From assembly GCF_040112705.1 (NCBI RefSeq), contig NZ_CP157804.1, forward strand, positions 1,854,001-1,918,000: a DNA stretch of 64,000 nucleotides, read 5' to 3'. Below the pieces are notes generated by a model that was not told where the DNA came from, ran no database searches, and saw only the letters and a list, made by a program, of their open reading frames with translations. Position numbers and translations under genes: made by a program. Source of the stretch: Flagellimonas sp. MMG031. GTDB taxonomy: Bacteria; Bacteroidota; Bacteroidia; Flavobacteriales; Flavobacteriaceae. This document shows, one piece after another, positions 36,137 to 44,529 of the stretch (its first letter is position 1; every line of letters begins with the position of its first letter).

Positions 36137-39115
36137 TTAGAAGTTGACATTTATACCTATTTGATATGTGCGCGGGATAGGTACCCCGGCAAAATCAAAT
36201 CCTCTAACTCCATTGCTCTGTCCGGCAGAGTTGATTTCAGGGTCCCAACCACTGTAGTCATCCCAAGAAATCAAGTTCCTGCCCACTAGACTGATCTTCA
36301 AATTATCGACCCCTTTGAACGGTTCCCTTAGATTATAGCTTAGGGCCAATTCCCGAAGCTTTACAAAAGAACCATCCTCAACAAATTCCTCGAAAATACC
36401 TGCCTGTGCACCTCCGAAACCTTTAGGTCGGTTACCCAATAATTCCTGGCCTACATTGAACCCGCCTCCAAAGATGACGTTGTCCAACAATCTTCTGTTC
36501 CAGTTGAAGACATCGAATCCTTGAACGGCATCGAACTGGACCCTAAAGGAAAAGTCCTTATAGGTAAATTCATTGATCAGGGAACCGAACCATTCTGGGT
36601 TGGGATCACCGATCACTTTCGATGTGGAACCATCTTCCGTGACCCCCGTAAAGGGATATCCATTTTCATCCAAGGAAATACTTCCATCGGGATCGCGAGC
36701 ATAGAACTGTCTGTAGAATACACCCAATGGTTCACCTTCGATGACAAAGTTGGTCGAGAAACTGCCCGCGAGCGCAAACTGCCCTCCACCGGCAACATTG
36801 GTAACCGTATTCTCATTCTTGGAGTAGGTGGCGGTAATGTCCCACGAAAAATCCTCTGATTTTATGGGGGAACCCTTTAAAAGAATTTCCAGACCCTTGT
36901 TCTCCAAGTTGCCCACATTTTCTATTCGGGAAGCGAAACCGGTCGATGGGGCAAGCTCCCTGGGCAATAATAGATCCGTGACATCCTGCTTGTAATAGGT
37001 CGCTTCGATACCCAGTCTATTGTTCAAGAACCCGGCGTCAAAACCGAACTCTATTTCCTCTTGCCGCTCCGGCGCTATATTCAAATCCCCCTGTTGGGTA
37101 CTTGGAATCAAACTTGGAGAGCCATTGATGGCTGCCGGATTGAGCAAGGTAAAACGCTGAAATGCCGTAAGTGCGGTAAGGTTCCCCGCCTGTCCCCAGG
37201 AGGCCCTTACTTTAAATGTGCTAAAGGCATCCCCAAAGGTATCCTCCCAAAAGTCCTCCTCGGAAAGAATATAGGACAGACTCGCCTTGGCATAGAGCTG
37301 GTTGCGCTCGTCCTCGCCAAAAGTAGAGGCACCATCCTGCCGCAACGCACCGTTGATATAGAGTTTGTCCTTATAGCCAAACGATTGTTGGATAAAGGCA
37401 CCCCAATACGATATCTGTGATCTGCCCTCTCCTTGGGCCAATATGCTGCCGCTTTCCGCGGTTTCCACGATGGGCGGTAGTCCGTCGGCGCTGATGCCTA
37501 TACGGTCAAACTCCTCATACTGCCAAGATCCGCCCAAGGTAGTTGTTGACGTGATCGCTTCATTGATATTGGTTTTATAGGACAGGTTCAAATCACTGTT
37601 ATATTGAAAATTGTTGATGTCCGATCTTCTGGCAAATCCGTTCCCGTTCGGTGACGTATTGTTGATGGGGATAAATGCCGTAGCGGATTGATTGAAATAA
37701 TCCAATCCCAAGGTATAGTTGGCGGAAAGCTTCTCGGTGATTTTGGCGTCCAATCCGATACTTGTGATGAAACGGTTGACCTTTTGTCCGAAATCAAAGC
37801 GGTTGACCGCTTCCAGAGGGTTGGTCCGTGGAACTAAATTGGAGGTAACGGGGTAGACACCGGATTCATTGGGAAAGGGGTTGATCGAGTTATCGCTGAA
37901 CACAAAGCCAGTAATGGCCCCGTAAGCAGCATTGATACCGCCGTTGGGAATATCGCTACTTACACTTCGCACGTAATTCAGTCCTGCATTTACGGTCAGC
38001 CAATCAAAGGCCTTCTGGGTCAAATTCGCCTTAAAGCCGATACGCCGAAAATCCGTGTTCTCTATGATTCCCTCGTTGTCCAAATGGGATGCGGAAAGAA
38101 AATAAGAGGTCTTCTCATTGCCCCCGTTCATGGAAATATAGTTTTCAACACCGAATCCCGTGCCGAAAAATTCATCCTGATAGTTGTATCGAGTTGCCGG
38201 AACTGTCTCCAGGTTATTCCTATCGAACGGGTCGACCCATGATAGCGGGACCGTGTTATAATCTATTTCTTTACGAAGTTCATTGACCCTTACATTCGTG
38301 GAAAAACTGAACCTTGGTTCCCCAGATCTTCCCTTTTTGGTAAATATTTGTACCACACCATTACTGGCCCTAGATCCATAAACGGCTGCCGCAGCGGCAC
38401 CCTTTATGATTTCGATACGCTCGATATCGTTTGGGTTCAAGTCGGCCAATCTGTTCTGTGCATTACCTCCTAGGTCGATCAACTGGTTACTTGAATTGCT
38501 AATAATGATCCCATCCACAATATACAAGGGATCTGAACTTCCCAGAACGGTGCTGGGGCCCCGCAAACGAATGCTTATCCCTCCAGCAGGGTCACCTGAG
38601 TTTTGTTGGACCAAGGCGCCGGTGACTTTTCCGGAAATGGCCTGGTCTACAGCAGTGGCACCATTATTCACCAAATCCTCCGACTTGACCGAAGAAATGG
38701 AATTCCCCAAGGTACGCTTGTTCACTCCTACCGTAGAACCGGTAACCACGACTTCGTCCAAGCTCAAAAGGTCTTCTTGAAGCATGACGTCCGTTACCAC
38801 GTTCCCTTCCGAACCTATGGTAATCGGCACCGTCTTGGTGGTGTACCCTAGATAACTTACCTGCAATTGATAGCTCCCGCTGGCCACATTTCCAGTGAAG
38901 GAATACTTTCCGTCAAAGTCGGTTACTCCCCCAATGGTAGTATTCTTGATAAATACGGATGCACCTGGAATCGGTGCCCCATCGCTACTATCGCTAACCG
39001 TACCGCTAAAGGAATAATCCGATGTTTGTGCAAATGCGAAAGCACTTGCGAACAGCATCAGAAAACCGGCCAGTCTGGATAGGATCTTGTTGTGATTTAA
39101 ACTTCGTTTTTCCAT
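36137..39115 (-). CDS. SusC/RagA TonB-linked outer-membrane transporter (MurNAc locus)
   Basis: A 992-residue TonB-dependent transporter. Order of parts: signal peptide (1-30, ending AFAQ), carboxypeptidase-regulatory-like domain (about 35-115, GASVFIKNTTIGGVTDFDG), TonB-box-like LDEVVVTG, plug with the SusC signature GAAAAAVYGSRASNGVVQIF, and the barrel ending in YQIGINVNF. Unlike the susC at 14048 it has no STN domain, which fits control by the divergent DeoR-type gene in place of an ECF/FecR pair. It lies first in the operon, followed by susD. The divergent intergenic region holds repeated TTGCAATAT sites. Confidence 0.95.
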   Translation of the reverse strand: MEKRSLNHNKILSRLAGFLMLFASAFAFAQTSDYSFSGTVSDSSDGAPIPGASVFIKNTTIGGVTDFDGKYSFTGNVASGSYQLQVSYLGYTTKTVPITIGSEGNVVTDVMLQEDLLSLDEVVVTGSTVGVNKRTLGNSISSVKSEDLVNNGATAVDQAISGKVTGALVQQNSGDPAGGISIRLRGPSTVLGSSDPLYIVDGIIISNSSNQLIDLGGNAQNRLADLNPNDIERIEIIKGAAAAAVYGSRASNGVVQIFTKKGRSGEPRFSFSTNVRVNELRKEIDYNTVPLSWVDPFDRNNLETVPATRYNYQDEFFGTGFGVENYISMNGGNEKTSYFLSASHLDNEGIIENTDFRRIGFKANLTQKAFDWLTVNAGLNYVRSVSSDIPNGGINAAYGAITGFVFSDNSINPFPNESGVYPVTSNLVPRTNPLEAVNRFDFGQKVNRFITSIGLDAKITEKLSANYTLGLDYFNQSATAFIPINNTSPNGNGFARRSDINNFQYNSDLNLSYKTNINEAITSTTTLGGSWQYEEFDRIGISADGLPPIVETAESGSILAQGEGRSQISYWGAFIQQSFGYKDKLYINGALRQDGASTFGEDERNQLYAKASLSYILSEEDFWEDTFGDAFSTFKVRASWGQAGNLTALTAFQRFTLLNPAAINGSPSLIPSTQQGDLNIAPERQEEIEFGFDAGFLNNRLGIEATYYKQDVTDLLLPRELAPSTGFASRIENVGNLENKGLEILLKGSPIKSEDFSWDITATYSKNENTVTNVAGGGQFALAGSFSTNFVIEGEPLGVFYRQFYARDPDGSISLDENGYPFTGVTEDGSTSKVIGDPNPEWFGSLINEFTYKDFSFRVQFDAVQGFDVFNWNRRLLDNVIFGGGFNVGQELLGNRPKGFGGAQAGIFEEFVEDGSFVKLRELALSYNLREPFKGVDNLKISLVGRNLISWDDYSGWDPEINSAGQSNGVRGFDFAGVPIPRTYQIGINVNF

Positions 39116-39204
39116 TTTACACTGAGTTAATTAATTGATTTCGAGAATTAATGTCATTTTTTGAAAGTTGTACGTTTCCATAAAAGTAACCAAAAAATGA
39201 TAAC

Positions 39205-39236
39205 TTGCAATATTTTGCGGTTTTAATTTGCAATAT
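39205..39236. promoter_or_regulatory. Repeated TTGCAATAT sites between susC and deoR
   Basis: TTGCAATAT occurs at 39205-39213 and 39228-39236, 23 bases apart, about two helical turns. A related TTGCGG lies between them. On the minus strand a TTG in this area precedes TACTTTTA by 19 bases, giving a plausible susC promoter overlapped by the repeat. It is a good candidate for the operator of the divergent DeoR regulator. Confidence 0.5.
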
Positions 39237-39323
39237 ATCGAAAATATAAATTAAATTTCAGTTATATGGCAAAATCCTGCTACATTTAATGCGAATAGTA
39301 CCGAACCAACCCATACCAACACC

Positions 39324-40073
39324 ATGCTCAAGGAAGAAAGACACCAACTGATATTGAATGAAGTAGCTTTACATAACCGGGTCTTATTGGCCGATATCGC
39401 TGAGGTTCTCAATGTTTCGGTGGACACGGTCAGAAGGGACGTGATACAACTGGATACCGAAAAAAAGTTAAAAAAGGTGCACGGTGGGGCCGTTTCCCTG
39501 GCCTATGCCAATAATACCGGGGAACAGACCAAGGTCTACGCGATCGAAAAGAAACGGATCATTGCAAAAAAAGCGGTGCAATTATTGCGCAATGGCAATA
39601 TCATCATCATCCATGGGGGAACGACCTGTCTGGAATTTGCCAGGAACATTCCCGAAAAAATGAGCCTTACCTGTTTTACCTTGAGCCTGCCCATTGCCAT
39701 AGAATTGTGCAAAAAGCCGAAGCTGGAGGTGATTTTCTTGGGAGGCACCATAGCGAAAGAGTCCCAAATTGCGTCCGGTGGACAGGCAATCCACAATTTG
39801 TCGAAGATCAATGCCGATTACGGCTTTATCGGAACAGGATATGTCGATGCGAACTATGGGCTAACGGAGTTTGATTGGGAAAGTGTCCAGGTCAAAAACG
39901 CGGTCATTCAGGCTTCGAAGAGTACGGTCCTCCTTACGATATCGGAAAAGCTGAACTCAAGGAACCGATATAAAACCTGTGAGATGAGCGATATAACTAC
40001 GATGATTACGGAACTGGAGCCTACCGCTAACATCTTGGAAGATTTTAGAAATACCGGTGTTGATGTAGTTTGA
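39324..40073 (+). CDS. DeoR/GlpR-family transcriptional regulator
   Basis: A 249-residue repressor-type protein. The N-terminal helix-turn-helix is the DeoR signature (VLLADIAEVLNVSVDTVRRD, about 18-37), followed by KKVHGGAVSL. The C-terminal DeoR sensor domain (about 75-230) binds phosphosugars in characterised members; IIIIHGGTTCLEFARNI and the SASGG-like ESQIASGGQAIHNL region mark the sugar-phosphate pocket. It is divergent from susC across 208 bases, so it most likely controls the MurNAc operon, with MurNAc-6-P or GlcNAc-6-P as a probable effector (inference). Confidence 0.92.
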   Translation: MLKEERHQLILNEVALHNRVLLADIAEVLNVSVDTVRRDVIQLDTEKKLKKVHGGAVSLAYANNTGEQTKVYAIEKKRIIAKKAVQLLRNGNIIIIHGGTTCLEFARNIPEKMSLTCFTLSLPIAIELCKKPKLEVIFLGGTIAKESQIASGGQAIHNLSKINADYGFIGTGYVDANYGLTEFDWESVQVKNAVIQASKSTVLLTISEKLNSRNRYKTCEMSDITTMITELEPTANILEDFRNTGVDVV

Positions 40074-40545
40074 TCTACATACGCTATGGTGTGCATCTAA
40101 AAGGAGGTTTTCATTTTCTTTTTTGTTGGCCCAGCGTTGGATGGAGCAGGGATAACAAATGCACTGACCAAGCTGGGGCGTTTGTACTATTTTCCTCCAC
40201 GCAATCGGGAATATCAAATTCCTTTTAGCGAAGGGGTGAGGAAAATATGAAAGGAAGCAGTCGCACAAATGGCATTTTTTGCAGTTTGTTTCCTTGACCT
40301 TGCACTGTTGGGCCCAAGGATATGCAGCTATATTTGGTATTTAGATGGGTTTAAAGGTTGATACTATTTTAAAATGAACAGTTACTTCCCGGCTTTACCC
40401 TATATCAGATGTTCCGGAAAACAAGGGACCCTCCCTTTTTTGGTTCTCTTCTCCATCAAATGGATTAAGCTTTAGGTAATCGGTATAGGCTATTTTAAGT
40501 AACAAACTTTGTTTCTTTTCGTCTAGTTTGAAACCACCGACCACT
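40074..40545. other. Intergenic region without a supported gene
   Basis: I find no frame with family features in these 472 bases. Short open stretches exist on both strands but lack starts and conserved motifs. It may hold the promoter of the DoxX-like gene. Confidence 0.5.
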
Positions 40546-41184
40546 ATGAATGGACTCAAAGAAAAAATAGTACCACAAATTCTTATCATCTATATAAGGT
40601 ATTTACTAGGTGGTGCATTCGTTTTCGCCAGCCTGATCAAAATAAAAGGACTTCGTTTCACCTCGGAAAGTGGAGCACTGGAACCAATCGGTAGCGCTTG
40701 GCATTTTTTTGAGACCATGTACCAATCCGGATTGTATTGGAAGTTTATTGGGATGGCGCAGTTGATAGCGGGATTCTTGCTTATGACCCAAAGATTCTCA
40801 AAACTTGGAGCATTGATCAATCTTCCGATCATATTGAATGTCTTCATCATTACGTTGTCCTACTATTTTGCCTATACCCCTGTGATAACCGGATCAATGT
40901 TGTTCGCAAATCTTTTGCTTATCATTTGGGAATGGAATGAAATCAAGATACTATGTAATCTACCTCCTAAGTTGGATAAAATCGTTAGGCTGGAGAAAGA
41001 TGTGCTTTGGCAAATTCTCGGGTTGTTCTTATTCGCCCTCACATTCATATATAGGCTATTGGTTGACAAGTATAACATGGCCTTTTGGTTGCTGGTTTGT
41101 TTTTCGGTTGGCTTTGTGGGTCTCATAATGGGCCTACGGAGGGAAAGGAAAAGAAAGATATATCCCCAAAAACAGGCTTATTGA
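40546..41184 (+). CDS. DoxX-like membrane protein
   Basis: A 212-residue integral membrane protein. The ATG at 40546 is preferred over the TTG at 40528. The first helix (YIRYLLGGAFVFASLIKIKG) is typical of the DoxX/MauE superfamily, and FIGMAQLIAGFLLMTQRF is the second family-like helix. At least five hydrophobic segments are visible, with a positively charged C-terminus (RRERKRKIYPQ). DoxX-like proteins are linked to redox or quinone functions but most are uncharacterised. It stands alone between the MurNAc locus and a convergent pRiA4b-type gene. Confidence 0.7.
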   Translation: MNGLKEKIVPQILIIYIRYLLGGAFVFASLIKIKGLRFTSESGALEPIGSAWHFFETMYQSGLYWKFIGMAQLIAGFLLMTQRFSKLGALINLPIILNVFIITLSYYFAYTPVITGSMLFANLLLIIWEWNEIKILCNLPPKLDKIVRLEKDVLWQILGLFLFALTFIYRLLVDKYNMAFWLLVCFSVGFVGLIMGLRRERKRKIYPQKQAY

Positions 41185-41408
41185 TGATTTCTGACCATCT
41201 GAAATACCTGGATTTCAACTGATTTTGCTTTATGGCTTTTAGCGGTCCCATCTTCGTTCTAAAGCCTTTTGACCATTGTATCAAGACTCTTGGTCCCTGT
41301 TCCATTCACAAAAAACCAACAAGGTCATCCTCACGCCATCTGGGTGAAACCTTCGTCCTGTTTGGATGTACCCTCTATGCAACAGCGGGCCGTTATTCAA
41401 GTCTTCCA

Positions 41409-42068
41409 CTATGGATTGGCCTTCTTCTCCCAATCCTGTATATAGGTATCCAGATGGAGCAAGATATAATTGATCTTTTCCAATGTGAATTGTTGGGAAT
41501 CGTAACTGCTATCCGTGGGGGCAAGCTGGCCATTTGCCCATGCTTTTGTTTCCTTGTGCTTTGGATGTCTAGGTTTTTCCATGATCCTTAAAAAATCATA
41601 AAACCCCGCTAAACCACCAACGTTTTCCGGAGGGCAGCCCAAGGCGCCGGCACAACAGACAGGGAAGGGGATGGCCAAATCAGGAATAATCATTTCCAAG
41701 GTCAATACATGTTGCCAGTAATCGCCAAAATCGTATAGATATTCCAATTGCTGTCCCTTATGTTGCAGTACGTCGCCAATGGTGATTGTCTTTGAATCGA
41801 TGATCTCATTTGGGCCATTAAAACCATCGTCCTCAAATTGTGGGCCAATACGATAGCTATCCATCGAGAATTCATACAGATGATTGTTCTTCCATCCCAT
41901 TACAATCTGAATGATGTGGTGTAGCCTATTAAACTTGGTTTCGGATGAGACCAAAAATTCACGCCATATGTTTGGTGAGGTTCCATCCAATTCGATGCGA
42001 AACTTGAAGGTTTTGTTCACTGTACAATGTTTGCTTAATGAATTGGGCCCAATTTTATAACAAAACAA
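41409..42068 (-). CDS. Plasmid pRiA4b ORF-3 family protein
   Basis: A 219-residue protein of the pRiA4b ORF-3-like family (PF07929), first found on an Agrobacterium plasmid and on IS-like passengers. Family hallmarks: KFRIELDGTSPNIWREFLV near the start, LHHIIQIVMGW, then YDFGDYWQHVLTLE and the conserved cysteine-rich CCAGALGCPPENVGG that precedes the C-terminal GFYDFLRIM. The biochemical function is unknown. Such genes are usually accessory and occur on mobile DNA, in line with the neighbouring ssb and RadC genes. Confidence 0.88.
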   Translation of the reverse strand: MFCYKIGPNSLSKHCTVNKTFKFRIELDGTSPNIWREFLVSSETKFNRLHHIIQIVMGWKNNHLYEFSMDSYRIGPQFEDDGFNGPNEIIDSKTITIGDVLQHKGQQLEYLYDFGDYWQHVLTLEMIIPDLAIPFPVCCAGALGCPPENVGGLAGFYDFLRIMEKPRHPKHKETKAWANGQLAPTDSSYDSQQFTLEKINYILLHLDTYIQDWEKKANP

Positions 42069-42263
42069 GCATAAATAAAAATGGTATCGACATGAATTCC
42101 CGAGATGGTGTTTCTAGCAATTGATTTGATGGGGATCAGGTTGTGGCCTATATGATGCCCAGAATCCTTGAGGCTCCCCTGGACCAGCGAATGGGTAAAC
42201 ATCTATACCTGGTGTGGACTTCAATTTGCCAAGACCTTCGAAAAAACTGGGCGAATTCTGGCC

Positions 42264-42431
42264 ATGGAGGAGGTAGCACCCCAACAATTGTCCAACTATG
42301 AGAAAGTCCTATTGCAAAAATTGAGGGTATGGATATATGAGAAGCGTAGACAGGCCTTACGGGACAAACTAAAAGCTACAAAGCGTTCAGAAGCTAACCC
42401 TTCCAGTAACAATCAAGCATCATTGTTCTAA
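42264..42431 (+). CDS. Short hypothetical protein, possibly a fragment
   Basis: A 55-residue open frame (MEEVAPQQLSNYEKVLLQKL... ending NNQASLF), which is amphipathic and lysine/arginine-rich (IYEKRRQALRDKLKATKRS). The frame continues open upstream to 42168 and the extra residues (FAKTFEKTGRILA) also look coding, so this may be the end of a longer, decayed gene. No family is recognised. Confidence 0.35.
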   Translation: MEEVAPQQLSNYEKVLLQKLRVWIYEKRRQALRDKLKATKRSEANPSSNNQASLF

Positions 42432-43082
42432 ACCATCCAAAAGGTGCTTTCCCATACCATTCCAAGGGAACTGGGGGATTATGCTATGGGCCATCGCTTC
42501 CTTTGATACATTGTGCTTTAACCCATACGGAAGCCGTCCACACGGATTTATTTTTCTTCCTTCCTTCGCAAAGCCTTCTTGGAACTTTGCTTTGTAAGGC
42601 CGCAAATCCGTCCGTCCGCCGGTCAAATTTTAAGGGTCCCGTAATAAAAGAAGCCCCGGTTGTTTTTCGGGTCATCGAAAAACAGGGCAGTGCCCGGTGC
42701 CTTCCAATCAGGACACCAAGGACTTCACTCGCTCAACTTCCCGTACGCTCCCTTGCCCTTGGGTCTGAAGGAATGCCCAAGGGCCCTTATCGAACCTGTC
42801 AAGGCCAGGCTTTGTTCTGTCCGTAAATAGGGTTTCCACTTCCTTGAAAACCTTGCCTGCCCTTGGCACGGCCAAAGGTTTTGCTACGTCGCGGAGCCTC
42901 CCGATTTCCTGTCCAGAAGCCTTGACAGAACCCCCTTCTTTTATAATGCTGCGCATGTAAGAAGCAAACAAACGCCCCTTAAAATTTGGGAGACGATGAC
43001 CAAAAAAATAAGGGGAAATCTTTAACCCTGTTTGCCGATCCATACCAAGGGGAGGACGGCAAACCTTTAAAACCTTTTTATC
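42432..43082. other. Long leader region before ssb, with hairpins
   Basis: No gene is supported in these 651 bases. Two inverted repeats are clear: GCCCTTGGG (42755-42763) with CCCAAGGGC (42776-42784), and GTTTGCCG (43030-43037) with CGGCAAAC (43057-43064), the latter ending 18 bases before the ssb start. The composition is richer in G and C than the neighbouring intergenic DNA. It may be a structured leader or an untranslated RNA of the element. Confidence 0.45.
43030..43064 (+). promoter_or_regulatory. Inverted repeat in the ssb leader
   Basis: A perfect 8-bp inverted repeat (GTTTGCCG/CGGCAAAC) separated by 19 bases that include a GGGGAGGA purine run, 18 bases before the ssb ATG. It could be an operator or an RNA hairpin that hides or exposes the ribosome-binding region. 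Confidence 0.45.
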
Positions 43083-43430
43083 ATGAGTACATTGAGAAAC
43101 AAAGTACAACTTATCGGAAACGTGGGACAGGACCCCGTGATCACCGATCTGGACGGTGGAAAACGTGTGGCGCGGCTGACACTGGCCACCAACGAGCACT
43201 ACAAGAACAACCAAGGGGAGCGCATCACCAATACCGAATGGCATACCGTCATCGGATGGGGGAAGCTGGCCGACATCATCGAGGGCTTCGTGACCAAGGG
43301 CAAGGAAATTGCCATCGAAGGGAAACTGACCTCCCGTTCCTACGAGGACAAGGAAGGGAACAAGCGCTATGTCACCGAAGTGGTGGCCAGCGAGATCTTA
43401 TTGTTGGGCGGAAACACCAACGAGGGATAA
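43083..43430 (+). CDS. ssb: Single-stranded DNA-binding protein, short form
   Basis: A 115-residue SSB consisting of the OB-fold only: MSTLRNKVQLIGNVGQDPVI at the start, then RLTLATNEHYKN, WHTVIGWGKLADI, YVTKGKEIAIEGKL-type positions (FVTKGKEIAIEGKL) and SEILLLGG near the end. The flexible tail and the acidic C-terminal tip (DDDIPF in housekeeping SSBs), which recruits repair proteins, are missing. That is typical of SSBs on mobile elements. A terminator follows its stop, and a RadC-type gene follows the terminator. Confidence 0.95.
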   Translation: MSTLRNKVQLIGNVGQDPVITDLDGGKRVARLTLATNEHYKNNQGERITNTEWHTVIGWGKLADIIEGFVTKGKEIAIEGKLTSRSYEDKEGNKRYVTEVVASEILLLGGNTNEG

Positions 43431-43436
43431 GGCCAA

Positions 43437-43476
43437 GGGGTGCCCAAGCCAAAAGCTTGGGTGCCCCTTCCTTTTT
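43437..43476 (+). terminator. Terminator between ssb and the RadC gene
   Basis: A 13-bp stem (43437-43449 with 43455-43467, two G-U pairs) with loop CAAAA and a T-rich tail (TTCCTTTTTT). Confidence 0.85.
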
Positions 43477-43496
43477 TGACCCATAACAATACAAGT

Positions 43497-43946
43497 ATGG
43501 AACCCAAAGTCAACGAAATACAGATCAGCTATCGGGAGAAGCTCAGTACCCTGAAATCGCTCTCCCTGACCAACTCCAAGGAAGTGGCGCAACTGCTCTT
43601 CAAGAACTGGGACGCCGACACCATCGGTCTGCACGAGACCTTCAAGGTCTTATTGCTCAACCGCTCCAACAAGGTCAAGGGCATCTACCCGCTCTCCCAT
43701 GGGGGCATCACGGGCACCTTGGTGGATGTCCGCATCCTCTTTGCCATTGTGCTCAAGACCCTGTCCGTGGGGATTATCCTCGCCCACAACCACCCCTCCG
43801 GACAGCTCAAGGCCAGCGAACCCGACAAACAGTTGACCCAGAAGATCAAGGCGGCGGCACAACTCTTCGATGTCCATGTGATCGACCATATCATCCTGGC
43901 ACCCGATGGACGTTACTACAGTTTTGCGGACAACGGCATCCTATAA
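43497..43946 (+). CDS. RadC-like JAB/MPN-domain protein
   Basis: A 149-residue JAB-domain protein of the RadC type, carried by many mobile elements. The ATG at 43497 is chosen because the open frame before it runs through the terminator of ssb. The JAMM zinc site is complete: Glu47 in LHETFKVLLLN, His97 and His99 in AHNHPSG, and Asp110 in ASEPDKQLT. The N-terminal HhH domain of chromosomal RadC is missing, as in element-borne forms. The function is not settled; a role in element maintenance or anti-restriction has been suggested for relatives. A 34-residue ORF follows 11 bases later. Confidence 0.9.
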   Translation: MEPKVNEIQISYREKLSTLKSLSLTNSKEVAQLLFKNWDADTIGLHETFKVLLLNRSNKVKGIYPLSHGGITGTLVDVRILFAIVLKTLSVGIILAHNHPSGQLKASEPDKQLTQKIKAAAQLFDVHVIDHIILAPDGRYYSFADNGIL

Positions 43947-43957
43947 ATGTTGTAACG

Positions 43958-44062
43958 ATGACCGAAAAAGATAGGATACACGAAGCCGAAAACAGAGAAA
44001 CAAGCGACCTCGACCCAAGGGACTATCCCGATGGGTTTGACCCCGAGCTTTACGGTTTGTAG
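43958..44062 (+). CDS. Very small acidic protein after RadC
   Basis: A 34-residue open frame (MTEKDRIHEAENRETSDLDP, then RDYPDGFDPELYGL), 11 bases after the RadC-type gene. It is strongly acidic and ends in a Tyr-Gly-Leu tail. Its spacing and the balanced sequence make it a plausible member of the RadC transcript, but I know no family for it and there is no independent support. Confidence 0.4.
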   Translation: MTEKDRIHEAENRETSDLDPRDYPDGFDPELYGL

Positions 44063-44191
44063 CAAAACAGGACAAACCTTATGAATGCCTGCCCTCTTTC
44101 AGAAGATGACATTTAAAAGATATAGAAACTTCTTTAGAATCTATTCATCCTCCGGTCAGTAATTGTTCCATAGCGTAAAACTTCCAATGGA

Positions 44192-44392
44192 GTGCTAATG
44201 GGGCAGGCAGATTGGTCAGGAGAAATCTCCTACTATTTAGACATTAATATTGCATATGGTATACACGAAAAGGGTGACGCAATTAGTCCTCTCCAAAAAA
44301 ACAAAAAGGGCGATTTTTACAATGTCCGTAAGGATAAATTAATCCTAATTAATAAAGAAATAAATAGTATGCCACTTCGACATAAAACCTGA
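44192..44392 (+). CDS. Hypothetical small protein, doubtful
   Basis: A 66-codon frame (MLMGQADWSGEISYYLDINI...) with many Lys and Ile codons. It is followed at once by a good terminator in the same direction, which is the main reason to list it. No motif is recognised, and it could be chance in AT-rich DNA. Confidence 0.25.
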   Translation: MLMGQADWSGEISYYLDINIAYGIHEKGDAISPLQKNKKGDFYNVRKDKLILINKEINSMPLRHKT

Positions 44393-44420
44393 CAATCTTT
44401 AGATTGACAGGTTTTTTTGT
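44385..44420 (+). terminator. Terminator at the end of the accessory region
   Basis: AAACCTGACAATC and GATTGACAGGTTT form a 13-bp stem with one mismatch around TTTA, followed by TTTTTGTTTT. Confidence 0.7.
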
Positions 44421-44529
44421 TTTAATATCCCCTGAATGATTGTTGACCCAAGTCGTTAAAAAAGTACCTCCAACGCGGACCAGCACAGTAGCAGTATTGA
44501 AGCGAAAATTCTTGAAACACAGTAAACTC

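Larger units (their letters stand above)
44063..44529. other. Intergenic region at the probable right edge of the island
   Basis: Apart from a doubtful 66-codon frame (44192-44392) and a terminator, no gene is visible in these 467 bases. It is AT-rich compared with the ssb-RadC block. If the island was inserted at tRNA-Pro, the right attachment site should lie in or near this stretch; I see no convincing copy of the tRNA 3' end. Confidence 0.4.

Noticed and set aside
42503-42826. A 107-codon plus-strand frame in the ssb leader.
   Set aside because: No ribosome-binding site, domain or helix pattern is seen, and it runs through the hairpin at 42755-42784.
42708-43244. A 178-codon minus-strand frame across the ssb leader and ssb.
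   Set aside because: Half of it is the reverse of ssb, and the rest shows no family motif and unnatural composition; it is most likely a shadow frame.
44371-44381. GCCACTTCGAC resembles the tRNA-Pro 3' end GCCACCCCGAC and could be attR of the island.
   Set aside because: Two mismatches in 11 bases are expected many times by chance in 64 kb, and no longer similarity extends on either side.
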